Source: Brevundimonas albigilva (GTDB taxonomy: Bacteria > Pseudomonadota > Alphaproteobacteria > Caulobacterales > Caulobacteraceae). Taken from it: 64,000 nt of DNA. The notes below the pieces were generated by a model. The model saw only the letters and a list, made by a program, of their open reading frames with translations, was not told the DNA's origin and made no database searches. The translations under genes were made by a program, and so were the position numbers. Position 1 is the first letter of the stretch; every line of letters starts with the position of its first letter. The stretch is taken from assembly GCF_023503965.1 (NCBI RefSeq), contig NZ_CP097298.1, forward strand, positions 1,195,001 to 1,259,000, given 5' to 3'. Of this stretch, positions 8,914 to 17,897 are shown in pieces.

Positions 8914-9381
8914 CTATCGCCGCCGGAACCACCACCACGCCCAGGCGACCGTGTAGCCGACCAGCATCAGGACCAGCAGGCCGCCGGCGCCCAGGGCGGC
9001 GTGGGCCACGGGATCGCTGCGGCCGTAGAACCAGTCGGGCAGGCGCCAGTCCGCCGTCTGCGGCAGGGTGGCGATCAGCATCAGCGGCAGGCCCAGCAGC
9101 AGCGCGCCCGATCCGCCCCAGAACCAGGCGGCCTTGTGCGCCTCGCGCGCCGCCTCGTCGATCGTGCGCATCCAATAGACGCTGACCCACAGGCTGACGC
9201 CGACGGCGATCAGTCCGAACACGCCGAAACCGACGATCTCGAACGCGGCGACGCGGTCGGCGGCTTCCGGGCTGGACGCCGACAGATAGCCCGCGCCGAA
9301 CCCGGCCAGTCCCGCCAGGAACCCGGTCAGCAGCCCGCCCAGGAAGACCCAGCCCAGCAGTCGCTTCAGTTTCGGCTGCAT
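8914..9381 (-). CDS. Four-helix membrane protein, hypothetical
   Basis: 155 aa with four hydrophobic segments (about 9-32, 45-68, 85-104 and 126-150), a short soluble loop (PQTADWRLPDWFYGRSD) and a basic tail FRRR. No family recognised. It is the first gene of the three-gene module with the XRE regulator; its ATG lies 9 bp from the palindromic operator, so its transcription is probably controlled by that regulator. Confidence 0.75.
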   Translation of the reverse strand: MQPKLKRLLGWVFLGGLLTGFLAGLAGFGAGYLSASSPEAADRVAAFEIVGFGVFGLIAVGVSLWVSVYWMRTIDEAAREAHKAAWFWGGSGALLLGLPLMLIATLPQTADWRLPDWFYGRSDPVAHAALGAGGLLVLMLVGYTVAWAWWWFRRR

Positions 9382-9390
9382 GACAGCCCT

Positions 9391-9409
9391 CCTTGTCTTT
9401 ATGACAAGG
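9391..9409 (-). promoter_or_regulatory. Palindromic operator of the XRE/membrane module
   Basis: CCTTGTC-TTTAT-GACAAGG, a perfect 7-bp inverted repeat with a 5-bp spacer, lies 9 bp before the ATG at 9381. A half-site-like GGACAAG recurs near 9452-9458. Position and symmetry fit a dimeric XRE regulator overlapping the promoter. Binding by the adjacent regulator is inference. Confidence 0.65.
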
Positions 9410-9469
9410 TCACTTTACGTCCAATGACGGCAATGTCAAGCACCCTTTCCTTATGGACAAGCTCGCTTG

Positions 9470-10696
9470 CTATTCGGCGGCGTCGCGAGTGGCTGACGTC
9501 AGCAGTTCCGGCCGGCTGACGGCGCGCGGGCTGGCGTCGACCGGGGCCAGTTCGGGCAGGGTCTTGCCTTCGTGATCGACCTGCAGGTCCTCAAACCGGC
9601 GGGCCGAAACCATGACCTGGCTCTCCAGCGAGCCGACGAACTGGTTGTACTTGCCGACCGCCGCATCCAGCGCGCGGCCGACCGCCGAGGCGTGGCCGCC
9701 CATGACCGACAGCCGCTTGTAGAGCTCGCGTCCCAGGGCCGCGACGCGGTCGGCGTTGGCGGCCTGCTCCTCGGCGCGCCAGCCGTAGGCGACGGCCTTG
9801 CACAGGGCGAACAGGGTCGTGGGCGTGACGATGACGACGCGCGAGGTCATGGCGTGGGTCATCAGGTCCGGCTCGTGGTCCAGGGCGGTGGCCAGGAAGG
9901 CGTCGCCGGGCACGAACAGGGCGACGAAATCGGGGCTGGGCTTGAACTGGTCCTGATAGGCCTTGGACGACAGCTGCCGGACGTGGGTCTTCAGGCTGGC
10001 GGCGGTGCGCAGGCCGACCGAGCGGGCGCGCGCCTCCTCGTCCCCCTCCCCGTCGTCGAAGGCCAGGGGCACCTTGGCGTCGATCACGAACATGCCGCCG
10101 CCCGGCAGGCGCACGATGAAGTCCGGACGGTTCTGGCGCCCCTCGTCGTCGGCGCTGGAGGTCTGTTCAGTGAAGTCGAACCGGCCGGCCATGCCGGCGG
10201 CCTCCAGCACGTTGCGGCAGGTCTGCTCGCCCCAGCGGCCGCGCCGGCCGGTGTTGCCGCGCAGGGCCTCGGTCAGCTTGCGCGCCTCGTCGCGCGTCGC
10301 CGAGGAGGCCGCCATCAGCTGGGCCAGCTGCTCGCGCAGGCCGCCGGTTTCCTCGGAACGGGTCTTTTCCAGCGCCGCGACGTGTTCCTGGAACTTGCTC
10401 AGGGTGTCGGCGACCGGCTTCAGCTGCGCCGCCATCCGCTCGCGCGCCAGCTGGTCCTGGGCGCGGAAGGTCTCGGTCGCGCGACTGACCATCTGGTCGG
10501 CGACGACCTGCGCCGACTGGGCGGCCTGGGCCTTCAGCAGCTCGCCCAGGGTGACGCGGCTTTCCTCGACCACCTCGATCCGCGCCAGGGCGGCGGAGAG
10601 CTCGGCGCGGGTCCGCTGCCATCCCATGAAGGCCCACAGGAAACCGCCGCCCAGGGCGACGGCGACGACGGCGAGGATCGGCGCGAGCATGTTCAT
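9470..10696 (-). CDS. rmuC: DNA recombination protein RmuC
   Basis: 408 aa. An N-terminal membrane anchor (residues 4-26) is followed by a long coiled coil (about 30-140) and the RmuC core with GNTGRRGRWGEQTCRNVLEAAGM, PDFIVRLPGG and FVIDAKVPL, the nuclease-like fold. Family members limit recombination at inverted repeats. No operon partner is evident: the next gene upstream (recR) ends 66 bp before it. Confidence 0.92.
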   Translation of the reverse strand: MNMLAPILAVVAVALGGGFLWAFMGWQRTRAELSAALARIEVVEESRVTLGELLKAQAAQSAQVVADQMVSRATETFRAQDQLARERMAAQLKPVADTLSKFQEHVAALEKTRSEETGGLREQLAQLMAASSATRDEARKLTEALRGNTGRRGRWGEQTCRNVLEAAGMAGRFDFTEQTSSADDEGRQNRPDFIVRLPGGGMFVIDAKVPLAFDDGEGDEEARARSVGLRTAASLKTHVRQLSSKAYQDQFKPSPDFVALFVPGDAFLATALDHEPDLMTHAMTSRVVIVTPTTLFALCKAVAYGWRAEEQAANADRVAALGRELYKRLSVMGGHASAVGRALDAAVGKYNQFVGSLESQVMVSARRFEDLQVDHEGKTLPELAPVDASPRAVSRPELLTSATRDAAE

Positions 10697-10762
10697 GGTC
10701 CGTTCCTTAAACGGAGTCGAAGGATCAGGCCAGTTGCGCCCTCCCTGCGACGGAATCGGTCG

Positions 10763-11365
10763 TCAGGTCGGCCGGCGCGCGCGCAGGGCCTGGACGATGG
10801 TGCCGTCGTCCAGCCAGTCCAGTTCGCCCCCGACGGGCACGCCGCGCGCCAGGGAGGTCACCTCCACCCCCGGCCCGGAGATGCGTTCGGCGATGTAGTG
10901 GGCGGTGGTCTGACCGTCGACGGTGGCGGGCAGGGCCAGGACGACCTCGCGCACCTCGCCGCCCCTCACCCGGCCGACCAGTTCGGCGACGCGCAACTGG
11001 TCCGGCCCCACGCCGTCCAGGGCCGACAGCAGGCCGCCCAGCACGTGGTATTTGCCGCGAAAGGCGCCAGACCGCTCCATCGCCCACAGGGCGCCGGCCT
11101 CCTCGACCACGCAGATCAGGCCGTTGTCGCGCGCGCCGTCCGCGCAGATGGCGCAGGGGTCGCGGGTGTCGGGCGCGCCGCACACCGAGCACGACACCAC
11201 CTTGTCCGCCGTCTCGGCCAGCGAGGCGGCCAGCGGGACCAGCAGCTGCTCGCGCCGCTTCAGCAGCGCCAGGGCCGCGCGCCGGGCCGAGCGCGGGCCC
11301 AGGCCCGGCAGCTTGGCGAGAAGGGAGATGAGCCGCTCGATCTCGGGCCCGGCGGAGGCGGCCAT
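10763..11365 (-). CDS. recR: Recombination mediator RecR
   Basis: 200 aa, full length. An N-terminal helix-hairpin-helix (LAKLPGLGPRSARRAALAL), a zinc finger with four Cys (CSVCGAPDTRDPCAICAD), then a Toprim domain (ICVVEEAGALWAMERSGAFRGKYHVLGG). RecR works with RecO and RecF to load RecA on single-stranded gaps. Its ATG overlaps the stop of ybaB (ATGA), giving the common dnaX-ybaB-recR neighbourhood, here with dnaX nearby but separated by a divergent nitroreductase. Confidence 0.96.
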   Translation of the reverse strand: MAASAGPEIERLISLLAKLPGLGPRSARRAALALLKRREQLLVPLAASLAETADKVVSCSVCGAPDTRDPCAICADGARDNGLICVVEEAGALWAMERSGAFRGKYHVLGGLLSALDGVGPDQLRVAELVGRVRGGEVREVVLALPATVDGQTTAHYIAERISGPGVEVTSLARGVPVGGELDWLDDGTIVQALRARRPT

Positions 11366-11694
11366 CAGAACAGTTTCGGCATTCCGGGAATGTTCATCCC
11401 GGCCATCGGCCCGGCGGCCTCGCGCATCAGAGCGGTGTTGACCTCGTCCAGCTTGCGCTTGGCGTCGGCATGGGCGGCGACGATCAGATCGGCCAGGATC
11501 TCACCCTCGCCCGGCGCCAGCAGGCTGTCGTCGATCCTGATCGCGGTGATCTCGCCGGCGCCCTTCAGCGCCACGCTCACTAGGCCGCCGCCGGACGTGC
11601 CCTCGGCGGAGGTTTCGGCCATCTTGGCCTGGGCGTCCTGCAGCTTTTGCTGCATCGCCTGGGCCTGCTGCATCAGTTGGGTCAGGTCTTTCAT
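11365..11694 (-). CDS. YbaB/EbfC family nucleoid-associated protein
   Basis: 109 aa from [19 protein letters not shown]. The N-terminal coiled coil, the central [20 protein letters not shown] strand region and the Met/Pro-rich tail are typical of YbaB/EbfC DNA-binding proteins. An upstream in-frame extension to 11754 exists, but the family starts at the ATG at 11694. It is translationally coupled to recR. Confidence 0.94.
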   Translation of the reverse strand: MKDLTQLMQQAQAMQQKLQDAQAKMAETSAEGTSGGGLVSVALKGAGEITAIRIDDSLLAPGEGEILADLIVAAHADAKRKLDEVNTALMREAAGPMAGMNIPGMPKLF

Positions 11695-11852
11695 GGCCCC
11701 TAGATAGGGCCAAGCGCCCCGGTCGCACAGGGGTCTTTCGCCGACATCACGCAAATGGAAACGCTGTGATGCGCGATTCGCACTTGCGACTGTTGCGATA
11801 CGGCTTAATTAGCACTCGCGCATTCGTTGCTAATCAAGTCAGGAACGCTCCC

Positions 11853-12467
11853 ATGGCCTATGACGCCATTCCCCAACGCGACGCCCCGCTGTCGGACGCC
11901 GCCCTGTCGCAACTGTTCACCGAGGCGCGCACCCGCAACGGCTGGACCGACCGGCCGGTCGCGCCCGAGCTGCTGCATCGGCTCTACGACCTGACCAAGT
12001 TCGGGCCGACGGCGGTGAACATGACGCCGGCCCGCTTCCTGTTCGTGACGTCGCCACAGGCCAAGGCCCGCCTGGTCCCGCTGATGAGCGAAGGCAACCA
12101 GGCCAAGACGGCCCAGGCGCCGGTCACCGTCATCATCGGCCAGGACATCGACTTCCACGACCACCTGCCCGCGCTGTTCCCGCATGCGCCCGGCGCCCGC
12201 GACTGGTTCGCCGACGAGGCCGGCCGCCGCGAGGCCGCCTTCCGCAACAGCTCGCTTCAGGGCGGCTATTTCCTGATCGCGGCCCGCGCCCTGGGCCTGG
12301 ACGTCGGCCCCATGTCCGGCTTCGACGCCGCGGCGGTGAAGGCCGAGTTCTTTCCCGAAGGCAATGTGGAGCCCAACTTCATCGTCAATCTGGGCTACGG
12401 TTCGGACGAGAACCTGTTCCCCCGCTCGCCGCGCCTGAGCTTCGACGAGGCGGCGAAGATTCTGTGA
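11853..12467 (+). CDS. RutE-like nitroreductase (malonic semialdehyde reductase family)
   Basis: 204 aa, FMN-dependent nitroreductase fold. Motifs match the RutE/HadB subfamily: [15 protein letters not shown] at the N-terminus, [36 protein letters not shown] and FIVNLGYGS. RutE reduces malonic semialdehyde in pyrimidine breakdown, but no rut genes are here, so the substrate is uncertain. An AGGAACG stretch lies 6 bases before the ATG at 11853; the frame opens earlier at 11766 without a better start. Confidence 0.88.
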   Translation: MAYDAIPQRDAPLSDAALSQLFTEARTRNGWTDRPVAPELLHRLYDLTKFGPTAVNMTPARFLFVTSPQAKARLVPLMSEGNQAKTAQAPVTVIIGQDIDFHDHLPALFPHAPGARDWFADEAGRREAAFRNSSLQGGYFLIAARALGLDVGPMSGFDAAAVKAEFFPEGNVEPNFIVNLGYGSDENLFPRSPRLSFDEAAKIL

Positions 12468-12482
12468 GCGACGACGCAAGGC

Positions 12483-12638
12483 TTCTCCCTCCCCCTGCGG
12501 GGGAGGGTGGCTGAGCGCAGCGAAGCCGGGTGGGGAGGGCTGGGCGAACAGAGACAGACCGAGTCGGCGTCGCCTTGCCGCCCCCATCCGGTCTCGCCTT
12601 TGGCTCGACCACCCTCCCCCGCAGGGGGAGGGAGAGCG
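12483..12638. repeat. Inverted pair of intergenic palindromic repeats (empty pair)
   Basis: Two copies of one repeat face each other, at 12483-12537 and 12581-12638. Each has a CTCCCTCCCC...GGGGAGGG hairpin, then GTGG and an AGCG/CCGG-rich tail ending in a GGGTGGGG-like block. About 40 bp of non-coding DNA separate them. The same repeat pair, with a DUF559 gene inside, occurs at 26682-27133. Confidence 0.8.
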
Positions 12639-12650
12639 CGGTGCGCCCCC

Positions 12651-14488
12651 TCAGTCCTCGTCGCCTTCCGCCTCGTCCGGGATTTCCGGCGTGACCAGGG
12701 TCGGCGCGACCGTGCGGATTTCGCCCAGCTTCGCGCCGGGGAAGGCCGTCAGCACAGACTGGATGAAGGCGTCGCTTTCGACGGCCTCGCGCTCGGCGGC
12801 GCGGGCCTTCTTCTGCTGTTCGATCAGGGTCTCGCCGCCGCCCTGGCCGTTGGCGGCGATCAGCCAGGTGCGGCCGGTCCAGTCCTTCAGGCGCGAGGCC
12901 AGCTTGCGCGCCAGTTCGACCGGCGCGCCCTGGACGCTCTCATAGACGATGGCGCCGGGCTTGAACGACACCGGCTTCACATAGCGTTCGACGTCCATCT
13001 GCAGGCCGATCTCGCGCCGCTCGCCGATCAGGGCCACGACCTGTTCGAAGCTCTGCGGATCCGGCAGGGCCGGCGCCGCCATCGGTCGCGCGGCCAGTTG
13101 GGCGGACGCGCCGCCGCCCCCGCCGCTCCCGCCGCCGCCGCCGCGCGGGGCCGAGCCGCCGCCCAGGGGCTCGCCGGACTGCAGCCGCTTCAGCGCCTCT
13201 TCCGGTCCGGGCAGGTCGGCGGCGTAGGCCAGGCGCACCAGGGCCATTTCCACCGCATCGGCCGGATTGGGCGCACGCCGCACCTCGTCCAGCGCCTTCA
13301 GCAGCATCTGCCAGGTGCGCGACAGGGTCGCCGCCGGAATGGCCGCGCCCAGCGCCGCCAGCTTCTGCGCCTGGTCGTTGGGCAGGCGCGTCGCGTTCGG
13401 CCCCAGCATCTTGGCCACCGAGGCGGCGTGACAATGTTCCAAGAGGTCGTTGGTCACCTGCACCGGATCGGCGCCGAAGCCGTAAAGCGTGCGGAAGGTC
13501 TCCAGCGCCTCGGGCGTGCGGCCGGCCATGACGGATTCGAACAGGGCGATGGTCTGGCTGCGGTCGGCCAGGCCCAGCATGTCGCGCACGGTCTCGGTCT
13601 TGACCGTCTCGCCGCCCTCGGCCTGGACCAGGGCCTGGTCCAGCAGCGACAGGCCGTCGCGCACCGACCCTTCGGCCGCGCGCGCGATCAGGGCCAGGGC
13701 GTCGCCCTCGATCTTCATGCCCTCGCGGTCGGCGACGCGCGCCAGGTGCTCGACCAGGATCTCGGGCTCGACACGACGCAGGTCGAAGCGCTGGCACCGG
13801 CTCAGGATCGTCACCGGCACCTTGCGGATCTCGGTGGTGGCGAAGATGATTTGGCGTGGGGCGGCGGCTCCTCCAGCGTCTTCAGCAGGGCGTTGAACGC
13901 CTGCGTCGACAGCATGTGGACCTCGTCCAGCACATAGACCTTGTAGCGCGCCTCTACCGGCGCATAGCGGACGCTTTCCAGGATGTCGCGGATGTCGTTG
14001 ACGCCGGTGTGGGACGCCGCGTCCATCTCCATCACGTCCATGTGCTGGCCGGCCATGATGGCGGCGTCGTGCCGGCCGTGGGCGGTCAGGGCCAGCGACG
14101 GCTTGTCGATGGCGTCGGTCTCGTTGTTCAGGGCGCGGGCCAGCAGGCGGGCGGTGGTCGTCTTGCCGACGCCCCGCACGCCGGTCAGCATGAAGGCGTG
14201 GGCGATGCGGCCGGTGGCGAAGGCGTTGGTCAGGGTGCGGACCATCGCCTCCTGGCCGATCAGGTCCTCGAAGGTGCGCGGCCGGTACTTGCGCGCCAGC
14301 ACCTGATAGGCGGCGCCATCCTCGGCCGCCGGCTCGGCACGGGCCTCGACGGGAGCGGCGGCGACGGGCGCAGGCGGCGGTTCCGGTGCAGCCGCCGGCG
14401 CGCCGAACATGTCGTCGGTGTTCTCGTCGCGTTCGACGACATCCTCGTCCCAGGGCGGGCCGTCCAGATTCGGGTCGCTGTCCGTCAT
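12651..14488 (-). CDS. dnaX: DNA polymerase III subunit gamma/tau (frameshifted)
   Basis: The clamp-loader ATPase. The N-terminal frame has a Pro/Ala-rich extension, then the AAA+ domain with Walker A GVRGVGKTTTARLL, the DAASHTGVNDIR region, Walker B YVLDEVHML and LLKTLEEPPPHAK. The downstream frame resumes at PVTILSRCQRFDLRR and runs through the collar and tau-like regions to an acidic tail. One missing T near 13847-13853 splits it; the corrected length is 612 aa. The zinc-binding Cys cluster usual between Walker A and DAAS is absent from this reading. The gene is essential, so an assembly error is the simplest explanation. The shift lies in the ATPase core, not at a programmed frameshift site. 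Confidence 0.92.
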
Positions 14489-14531
14489 GGCCCCGTCTTA
14501 CCGCGAAGGACGGGGGCGGTCAGGCGGAATC

Positions 14532-15650
14532 TCAGAACCCTTGAGCTTGCGCCAGCCGCTCGCTGTGGAAACCGGCGTCGCCCAGCAGTTCGTTCAGCAC
14601 GCGCACCCGCTTCATGAACAGGCCGACGTCGAATTCGTCGGTCATGCCGACGCCGCCGTGCATCTGCACCGCCTCCTGGACCGCCAGTTCGGCCACCCGC
14701 CCGGCCTTGGCCTTGGCGACCGAGGCGGCCAGGGCGGCGTCCTGCCGCCCGGCGTCGAGGGCCTGAAGCGCGCCCAGGGTCGCGGCGCGGGCCAGCTCCA
14801 GTTCGGTGAACAGGTGCGCCGCCCGGTGCTGAAGCGCCTGGAACTCGCCGATCAGCTTGCCGAACTGCTTGCGGGTGCGCAGATACTCCAGCGTAATCTT
14901 GAACGCCTGGTCGCCCGCGCCGGTCAGGCTGGAGGCCGCGCAGGCCCGGCCCAACGCCAGGGCGCCGTCCAGCAGCGCCTCGCCATTTCCAACCTCGCCG
15001 ATCACCGCATCCGCATCGACCGCGACGTCGGTCAGGACGACCCGCGCGGCGTTGTGGGCGTCGACCATGACGGTCCGCTCGATCTCCACGCCCGCCGCCT
15101 TGGGATCGACCAGGAACAGGGTCGTCCCCTCTTCCGCCCTGGCCACGACGATCAGGGCGTCCGCGACATGGCCGTCCAGCACGAAGGCCTTGGCGCCGTT
15201 CAGACGAAAGCCGTTGCCCGCCCGTTCGGCCCGCGTGGCGATCTTGGCCGGGGCGTGCTTGGGACCCTCGTCCACGGCCAGCGACAGGATGGCCTCGCCC
15301 GCCGCGATCTTCGGCAGCCAGGCCTGCTGGGCCTCGGACCCGCCGTCGGCCAGCACCCTGGCGGACAGCACGGCCGAACCCATGAAGGGCGACGGCGTCA
15401 GGGTGCGGCCCAGGCTCTCGGCGATCACCCCCGCCTCGACCGCGCCCAGCCCGGCGCCGCCGTATTCTTCAGGAATGATGACGCCGGCGAAGCCCATCTC
15501 TCCGAACGCCCGCCACAGGTCGCGGGACAGTCCATCAGGGTCGCGCGCGTCGCGCAGCTGGCGCAGGTGGGCGATGGGCGCGCGCTCGGCCAGGAAGCCG
15601 TCGGCGGCCTCCTGCAGCATGGCCTGCTCTTCGGTCAGGATCAGGGGCAT
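14532..15650 (-). CDS. Acyl-CoA dehydrogenase
   Basis: 372 aa, FAD-dependent acyl-CoA dehydrogenase fold: N-terminal helices (ILTEEQAMLQEAADGFLAE), GFAGVIIPEEYGGAGLG, the middle beta domain (LNGAKAFVLDGHVADALIVVAR), and the C-terminal helical domain with RKQFGKLIGEFQALQHRAA and MHGGVGMTDEFDVGLF. It removes two hydrogens from an acyl-CoA and passes electrons to ETF. It starts 4 bp after the stop of a second acyl-CoA dehydrogenase; such pairs often form heteromeric enzymes acting on steroid or branched side chains, so the pair may work as a complex (inference). Confidence 0.9.
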   Translation of the reverse strand: MPLILTEEQAMLQEAADGFLAERAPIAHLRQLRDARDPDGLSRDLWRAFGEMGFAGVIIPEEYGGAGLGAVEAGVIAESLGRTLTPSPFMGSAVLSARVLADGGSEAQQAWLPKIAAGEAILSLAVDEGPKHAPAKIATRAERAGNGFRLNGAKAFVLDGHVADALIVVARAEEGTTLFLVDPKAAGVEIERTVMVDAHNAARVVLTDVAVDADAVIGEVGNGEALLDGALALGRACAASSLTGAGDQAFKITLEYLRTRKQFGKLIGEFQALQHRAAHLFTELELARAATLGALQALDAGRQDAALAASVAKAKAGRVAELAVQEAVQMHGGVGMTDEFDVGLFMKRVRVLNELLGDAGFHSERLAQAQGF

Positions 15651-15654
15651 GGGC

Positions 15655-16839
15655 TCAGGCTCCCGGCAGCTGCAGCAGGTGTTTGGCGATGATGTTCAGC
15701 TGGATCTCGCTGGTTCCGCCCTCGATGGAGTTGGCCTTGGTGCGCAGCCAGTCGCGGGCGGCCGAACCGCCGCGCGAGCGCTCGCTCTCCCACTCCAGCG
15801 CGTCGGCGCCGCCGGCCGCCATCAGCAGTTCGTGGCGGCGCTTGTTCAGTTCGGACCCATAGTATTTCAGCATGGAGGCGATGGCCGGATGGGCCTGCTT
15901 GGCCTTCACCTGGTCGCCCACCCGCTCCATCGCCAGGCGGAAGGCGGCCTGATCGATCTCCAGTTCGGCGATGCGCGCGCGCAGCATGGGCTCGTCCAGC
16001 CGGCCGGCCTCGTCCGTCCCGATGGCGTCCAGGGCGACCTGGCCCACCGGCCGCCCGCCCGCGACCTCGCCCATGGCGCCGATCATGGTCCGCTCGTGGG
16101 CCAGCAGATATTTGGCCACGTCCCAGCCCCGGTTCAGCGTCCCGACCAGGTTTTCCTTCTCGACCCGAACATCGTCGAAGAAGGTCTCGCAGAAAGGCGA
16201 CTTGCCGCTGATCAGGGTGATCGGCCGCGTCGTCACGCCCGGCGTCCTCATGTCGAACAGGACGAAGGAAATGCCCAGGTGCTTGGGCGCCTCCGGGTCC
16301 GTCCGCACCAGGCAGAAGATCCAGTCGGCCTTGTCGGCGTAGCTGGTCCAGATCTTCTGGCCGTTGACGATCCAGTGGTCGCCCCGATCCTCGGCCCGGG
16401 TCTGGATCGAGGCCAGGTCGGAGCCGGCGCCCGGTTCGGAATAGCCCTGGCACCAGCGGATCTCGCCGCGCACGATCTCGGGCAGGAACCGCTTCTTCTG
16501 TTCCTCGGTCCCGAAGGCCAGCAGCGCCGGCCCCAGCATCCAGACGCCGAAGCTGTTCAGCGCCGGCTGGGCCTTGATGCGGCGCAGTTCCGAGGCCAGC
16601 ACCTTGGCCTCCTCACGGCTCAGCCCCCCGCCGCCGTATTCCCGGGGCCATTCCGGCGCCGTCCAGCCGCGTTCGCCCATCCGCTCCAGCCAGAGCTTGT
16701 GGCCGGGCGTGGCGAAGACGGCGTCGCGCCCGCCCCAGATCATGTCCGCCTCGGAGCCCATCGGCCCGCGCGCCTCGGGCGGGCAGTTCGCCTCCAGCCA
16801 GGCGCGCGTCTCGGCGCGGAAGCCTTCCAGATCGCTCAT
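15655..16839 (-). CDS. Acyl-CoA dehydrogenase
   Basis: 394 aa from the ATG at 16839 (MSDLEGFRAETRAWLEANCP); the frame extends upstream to 16905 without a family-like start. Motifs include GWTAPEWPREYGGGGLS, WCQGYSEPGAGSDLAS, VNGQKIWTSYADKADWIFCLVRT and the C-terminal IEGGTSEIQLNIIAKHLL. This subgroup (FadE-like with an EPGAGSDL motif) is common in steroid and long-chain degradation. First gene of the two-gene set. Confidence 0.92.
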   Translation of the reverse strand: MSDLEGFRAETRAWLEANCPPEARGPMGSEADMIWGGRDAVFATPGHKLWLERMGERGWTAPEWPREYGGGGLSREEAKVLASELRRIKAQPALNSFGVWMLGPALLAFGTEEQKKRFLPEIVRGEIRWCQGYSEPGAGSDLASIQTRAEDRGDHWIVNGQKIWTSYADKADWIFCLVRTDPEAPKHLGISFVLFDMRTPGVTTRPITLISGKSPFCETFFDDVRVEKENLVGTLNRGWDVAKYLLAHERTMIGAMGEVAGGRPVGQVALDAIGTDEAGRLDEPMLRARIAELEIDQAAFRLAMERVGDQVKAKQAHPAIASMLKYYGSELNKRRHELLMAAGGADALEWESERSRGGSAARDWLRTKANSIEGGTSEIQLNIIAKHLLQLPGA

Positions 16840-16969
16840 TCGCGTGTTCCCCGCGTTTCCTCTGGCGACGACGTTAGCAGATGCGTTTCGATTGGCTACG
16901 GTCACGTAGGGGAAGCCTCGGCAACAGCTTCGCCGTTCGCGCGTTCGTCAGGCCCGTTTGGAGCCGACC

Positions 16970-17473
16970 ATGACCTATCTCAGCCGCGCCGTCTTCGCCG
17001 GCGCCAGCCTGTTGCTGCTGCTGTCGGCGATGGCGCTGATCGGCTTCGGCGTCAGCGATGCGATCCAGAGCATCCGCTCGCCGGAACAGTCGGGCGCCGA
17101 CGCGGTGCTGGACGTGCTGGGCTATGTCATCGTCGCCATCGCCGTGTTCGACGTGGCCAAGTACATCTTCGAGGACGAGGTGCGGCGCGGCAACGACAAG
17201 CGCAGCGCCGCCGAGGCCCGGCGCAGCCTGACCAAATTCCTGTCCACCATCGTCATCGCCCTGTTCCTGGAGGCCCTGGTGGTGGTGTTCAAGACGGCCC
17301 GCGCGGACGTCTCCCAACTGATCTATCCGACCGCCCTGCTGCTGGCTTCGGTCCTGGTCCTGGTCGGCCTGGGAGCCTTCCAGCGCTTTTCGGCGACGGT
17401 GGAGGAGAAGGTCGGCGACGACGACGAGGCCGAGGAGCGCAAGGAAAAGGCCCGCCGCCGAAGCGACGCCTGA
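16970..17473 (+). CDS. Four-helix membrane protein, hypothetical
   Basis: 167 aa from the ATG at 16970, 8 bases after a TTTGGAG element. Hydrophobic helices lie near residues 8-28, 45-64, 88-108 and 115-137, with a charged cytoplasmic loop (DEVRRGNDKRSAAEARR) and a highly charged tail (GDDDEAEERKEKARRRSDA). No named family recognised. It converges with the AsnC-like gene on the other strand. Confidence 0.75.
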   Translation: MTYLSRAVFAGASLLLLLSAMALIGFGVSDAIQSIRSPEQSGADAVLDVLGYVIVAIAVFDVAKYIFEDEVRRGNDKRSAAEARRSLTKFLSTIVIALFLEALVVVFKTARADVSQLIYPTALLLASVLVLVGLGAFQRFSATVEEKVGDDDEAEERKEKARRRSDA

Positions 17474-17732
17474 CCTCAGCCCCGCTGGGCAGGAAGGGCG
17501 AGAAGGTGATGACGGTGAAGGTGTCGCGCACGTGGGGGCGGGTCTGGACCTGCCTGGTCACGAAGGTCCCGATGTCGGCGTCGCGCGGCAGGTTGAACTT
17601 GGCCAGCAGGTCGTGCTGGCCCGAGGTCGAATAGACCTCCGACACGTTCTCGACATTGTCGACGATGTCGGCGGCCACGTCGTTGGCGTAGCCCAGTTCG
17701 GTTTTGATGAAGACGAAGATGGCGGTCATCAT
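17289..17732 (-). CDS. Stand-alone Lrp/AsnC ligand-binding (RAM) domain protein
   Basis: The first 75 or so residues form a single dimeric alpha-beta barrel domain: FVFIKTELGYANDVAADIVDN, VSEVYSTSGQHDLLAKF, then DIGTFVTRQVQTRPHVRDTFTVITF. There is no DNA-binding helix-turn-helix. Such solo RAM proteins are usually about 80 aa. As read, the frame runs on as low-complexity Arg/Pro sequence through the 3' end of the convergent gene to 17289. A single missing C near 17485 would instead end it at 17476, just past that gene's stop, giving 85 aa. I think the shorter form is right. An AGGGAG element precedes the two tandem ATGs. Confidence 0.75.
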   Translation of the reverse strand: MMTAIFVFIKTELGYANDVAADIVDNVENVSEVYSTSGQHDLLAKFNLPRDADIGTFVTRQVQTRPHVRDTFTVITFSPFLPSGAEVRRRFGGGPFPCAPRPRRRRRPSPPPSPKSAGRLPGRPGPGPKPAAGRSDRSVGRRPRGPS

Positions 17733-17897
17733 GGCGGCGGTCTCCCTGACGCCTTCCTAGACCATCGCGGCCGCGCCGATAAGGCCGCATCTCCAGGGTC
17801 GCCAAGGTACGGTATCGAACCCACAGAAACGAAAAAGTTCAACGTTCACGGTCTCTTATCAGTCATGAACTAAAACGGCGGCAAGGAGCGCGTGACG

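Noticed and set aside
13811..13860. Programmed frameshift in dnaX to make gamma and tau
   Set aside because: The break lies within the ATPase core just after LEEPPPHAK, not near the gamma/tau boundary, and there is no A-rich slippery heptamer. A one-base assembly deletion explains it.
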